From Campylorhamphus procurvoides (Eukaryota; Chordata; Aves; Passeriformes; Dendrocolaptidae): a DNA stretch of 64,000 nt. Position 1 is the first letter of the stretch, and each line of letters begins with the position of its first letter. A program made the position numbers and the translations under genes. The stretch spans positions 372,001 to 436,000 of the forward strand of contig WBMV01006646.1 of NCBI GenBank assembly GCA_013396655.1. Direction: 5' to 3'. The notes below the pieces were generated by a model that saw only the letters and a program-made list of their open reading frames with translations, made no database searches and was not told where the DNA came from. Positions 62,401-64,000 of this stretch are shown here, in pieces.

Positions 62401-64000
62401 CCCAGGAGCTACAGCTGTGTCACGGCCCAGGCGTGGGGTCATTCACTGGCTGAAGTAACTGGAAGAAGGAGCAGGTCGATTTAATTAAGATGAAAAATGA
62501 ATCATGCATTTGCTATCCTTCTTTATATTTTTTATATATTTTTTTCTTTTAATGACTTCTACTCTGTCTCTAAGCTGGAAGTTGGCTTTCAGTAGGTGTG
62601 AAATTTTATGGATACATTCTGTCCCTTTCCATTCCAGTTTATAAAATAAGTAAATACTTGACTGCGAAAAATTTAAAATGCAGGGAGCTTGCTAAACTTA
62701 AGAAAAAAAATTGCTGGTTGTTTTTCTGTGAAGAATTTTTCTTCTTTCCTGCCCCTGCATTAAAGGTAAAAATTCACCCAGTTTTGCAAGAGAAAAAAAT
62801 AGAGGGCTGAGCTTGGATGTCTGTTGCAGAATTTTTGAGGAGCTGACTAGCATTTGTCAACAGCTCTGGAGACAGCCCTGGTGTTTCCCTAGAACATTAG
62901 TTCATCCTCAGTGCATTTGAATTCTGGTCTTCTACATCATCCTCACTCTGCATTGTACAGATTTTACAAATCTTCCTCTGCAGATTCAGGCTCTGCTTTG
63001 TTGTTGGTTTTATCTTCATGATATGCTTGGTAAATTTGAACTATTTATTTCTGCTTTGATTTAGGATCTGGAAAATGTCTTCTGTCACTACTAATCTGGG
63101 TGAAAACTCTTAGGTACCTTACGATTCTTGAGGCACTTTATGCTTCTTATATACTTACATCTGGAGATGATGGTTGCAAGAAAGCTCCCTCTATGTAAGG
63201 TAATAGGATTACTTGTCTGTTCCACCCAGAGCTGGTATTTGGGGAAGGACATCAGTTGTAAAGATTAAAATCAGATTATCAGACTTGTTTTGTGAGTGCC
63301 TCTTTCAAGAAATGCTAGTGGGTCATTGGAATGCTCTTCTGTAGGCAAGATGAAGTCTAGAATTTAGCAGAATTTTGGATTTTTCTGAAGGAATTTCTAT
63401 TGACAACTGATGAGGAAAGAAATATAGACTTTTTATTTGCCAGGTTAAGAACTTAGAACAAGAGGCTGACTTTTGGATTTTTTACAAGAGGATTGCAAAA
63501 CCATTTTTATGTAAATATTCTTTTCCAAGCAAGGTAACTTGTTGATCTTCCTTGTCAAAGGGAAAATGAGCTTCCTCCTTTGCTTAGAGTCTCCTGTGCT
63601 CCCAACTATCCTGTATAGGGATTGTTTTGTATTTAATAGTAAAGCTAGTGTTCATTTTAGTTTTTCAAATTTATTGTATTTTTCCGTAGATGGGAGAGGG
63701 AACACTGAGCAGGCTTGAATTGGAATTCAGTGTGAAGTGCCAATGCTCTTGTGTGAACCTGTGCTGTTTAAGTGGTAGGAACCTCCTTGTTACTGATGGC
63801 GCTCCAGATGATTTCTGGAGTTCTGGAATGAACTAAGTTCAGTTCATTGCAATTGCATTCAAATAGGTGATCTTTTATGGAAACTGTAATAATGTGAATA
63901 GTGGCCAAGAGAAGACTGCTGGAGTGGAGAAGGGAGTGTTTAATTTCCCTGTACGTCCCTCCCCTTCGTAATGGACTCCTCAAATTATAGTAACTGTCTC
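50490..64000 (+). other. probable first intron of the gene driven by the CpG island
   Basis: 13.5 kb of moderately AT-rich sequence. I see no CR1 end, no tRNA and no conserved exon. The expected N-terminal MAPK8 coding sequence was looked for by eye and is absent. Slightly GC-richer pieces at 55390-55850 and 62160-62470 carry open frames on both strands without homology. Confidence 0.5.

Noticed and set aside
62167..62458. Open frames on both strands, 91 and 94 codons
   Set aside because: No splice context, no homology. Overlapping antisense frames in a GC-richer patch are expected by chance.

Overview
The window is bird nuclear DNA. It is AT-rich, split by long introns, and carries several decayed chicken-repeat-1 (CR1) retrotransposon pieces whose ends show the typical bird pattern (GGTTGGAA / CCTTCCAAC followed by TCTATGATTC-like octamers). 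There is no bacterial or phage signature, no operon and no CRISPR. Long open frames in the introns and intergenic DNA are almost all chance.

Left part (13-29802, minus strand). One split gene dominates. I pieced it together by eye as 21 exons whose reading phases match from the ATG at 29802 to the last exon at the left edge, about 962 codons without a stop. The protein order is KIND domain, FERM domain (F1, F2, F3), a low-complexity linker, PDZ1, a second linker, and the start of PDZ2, which runs off the window. This order and spacing fit FRMPD2 (FERM and PDZ domain containing 2). They do not fit its larger paralogue PTPN13, where the KIND-FERM linker is several hundred residues longer. Two introns use GC rather than GT donors, and one exon has two competing acceptors 7 nt apart.

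Middle (29803-49800). About 20 kb of intergenic DNA. It holds a CR1 copy that lacks its reverse transcriptase part (45390-46605), a small TATA-bearing CpG-containing stretch between polypyrimidine tracts (38895-39440), an orphan exon-like piece (44259-44327), and simple repeats.

Right part (49800-64000). A strong CpG island (about 49805-50480), broken by an assembly gap of 129 N (50157-50285), looks like a housekeeping-type promoter. In human, FRMPD2 and MAPK8 (JNK1) lie head to head in this order, so I infer that the island is the MAPK8 promoter and first untranslated exon, with the remaining 13.5 kb being its first intron. I did not see the first coding exon of MAPK8, so this is a synteny inference only.

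No previously undescribed system is evident. The points most worth a second look are the two GC-AG introns, the RT-less CR1 copy, and the orphan exon-like island at 44.3 kb.
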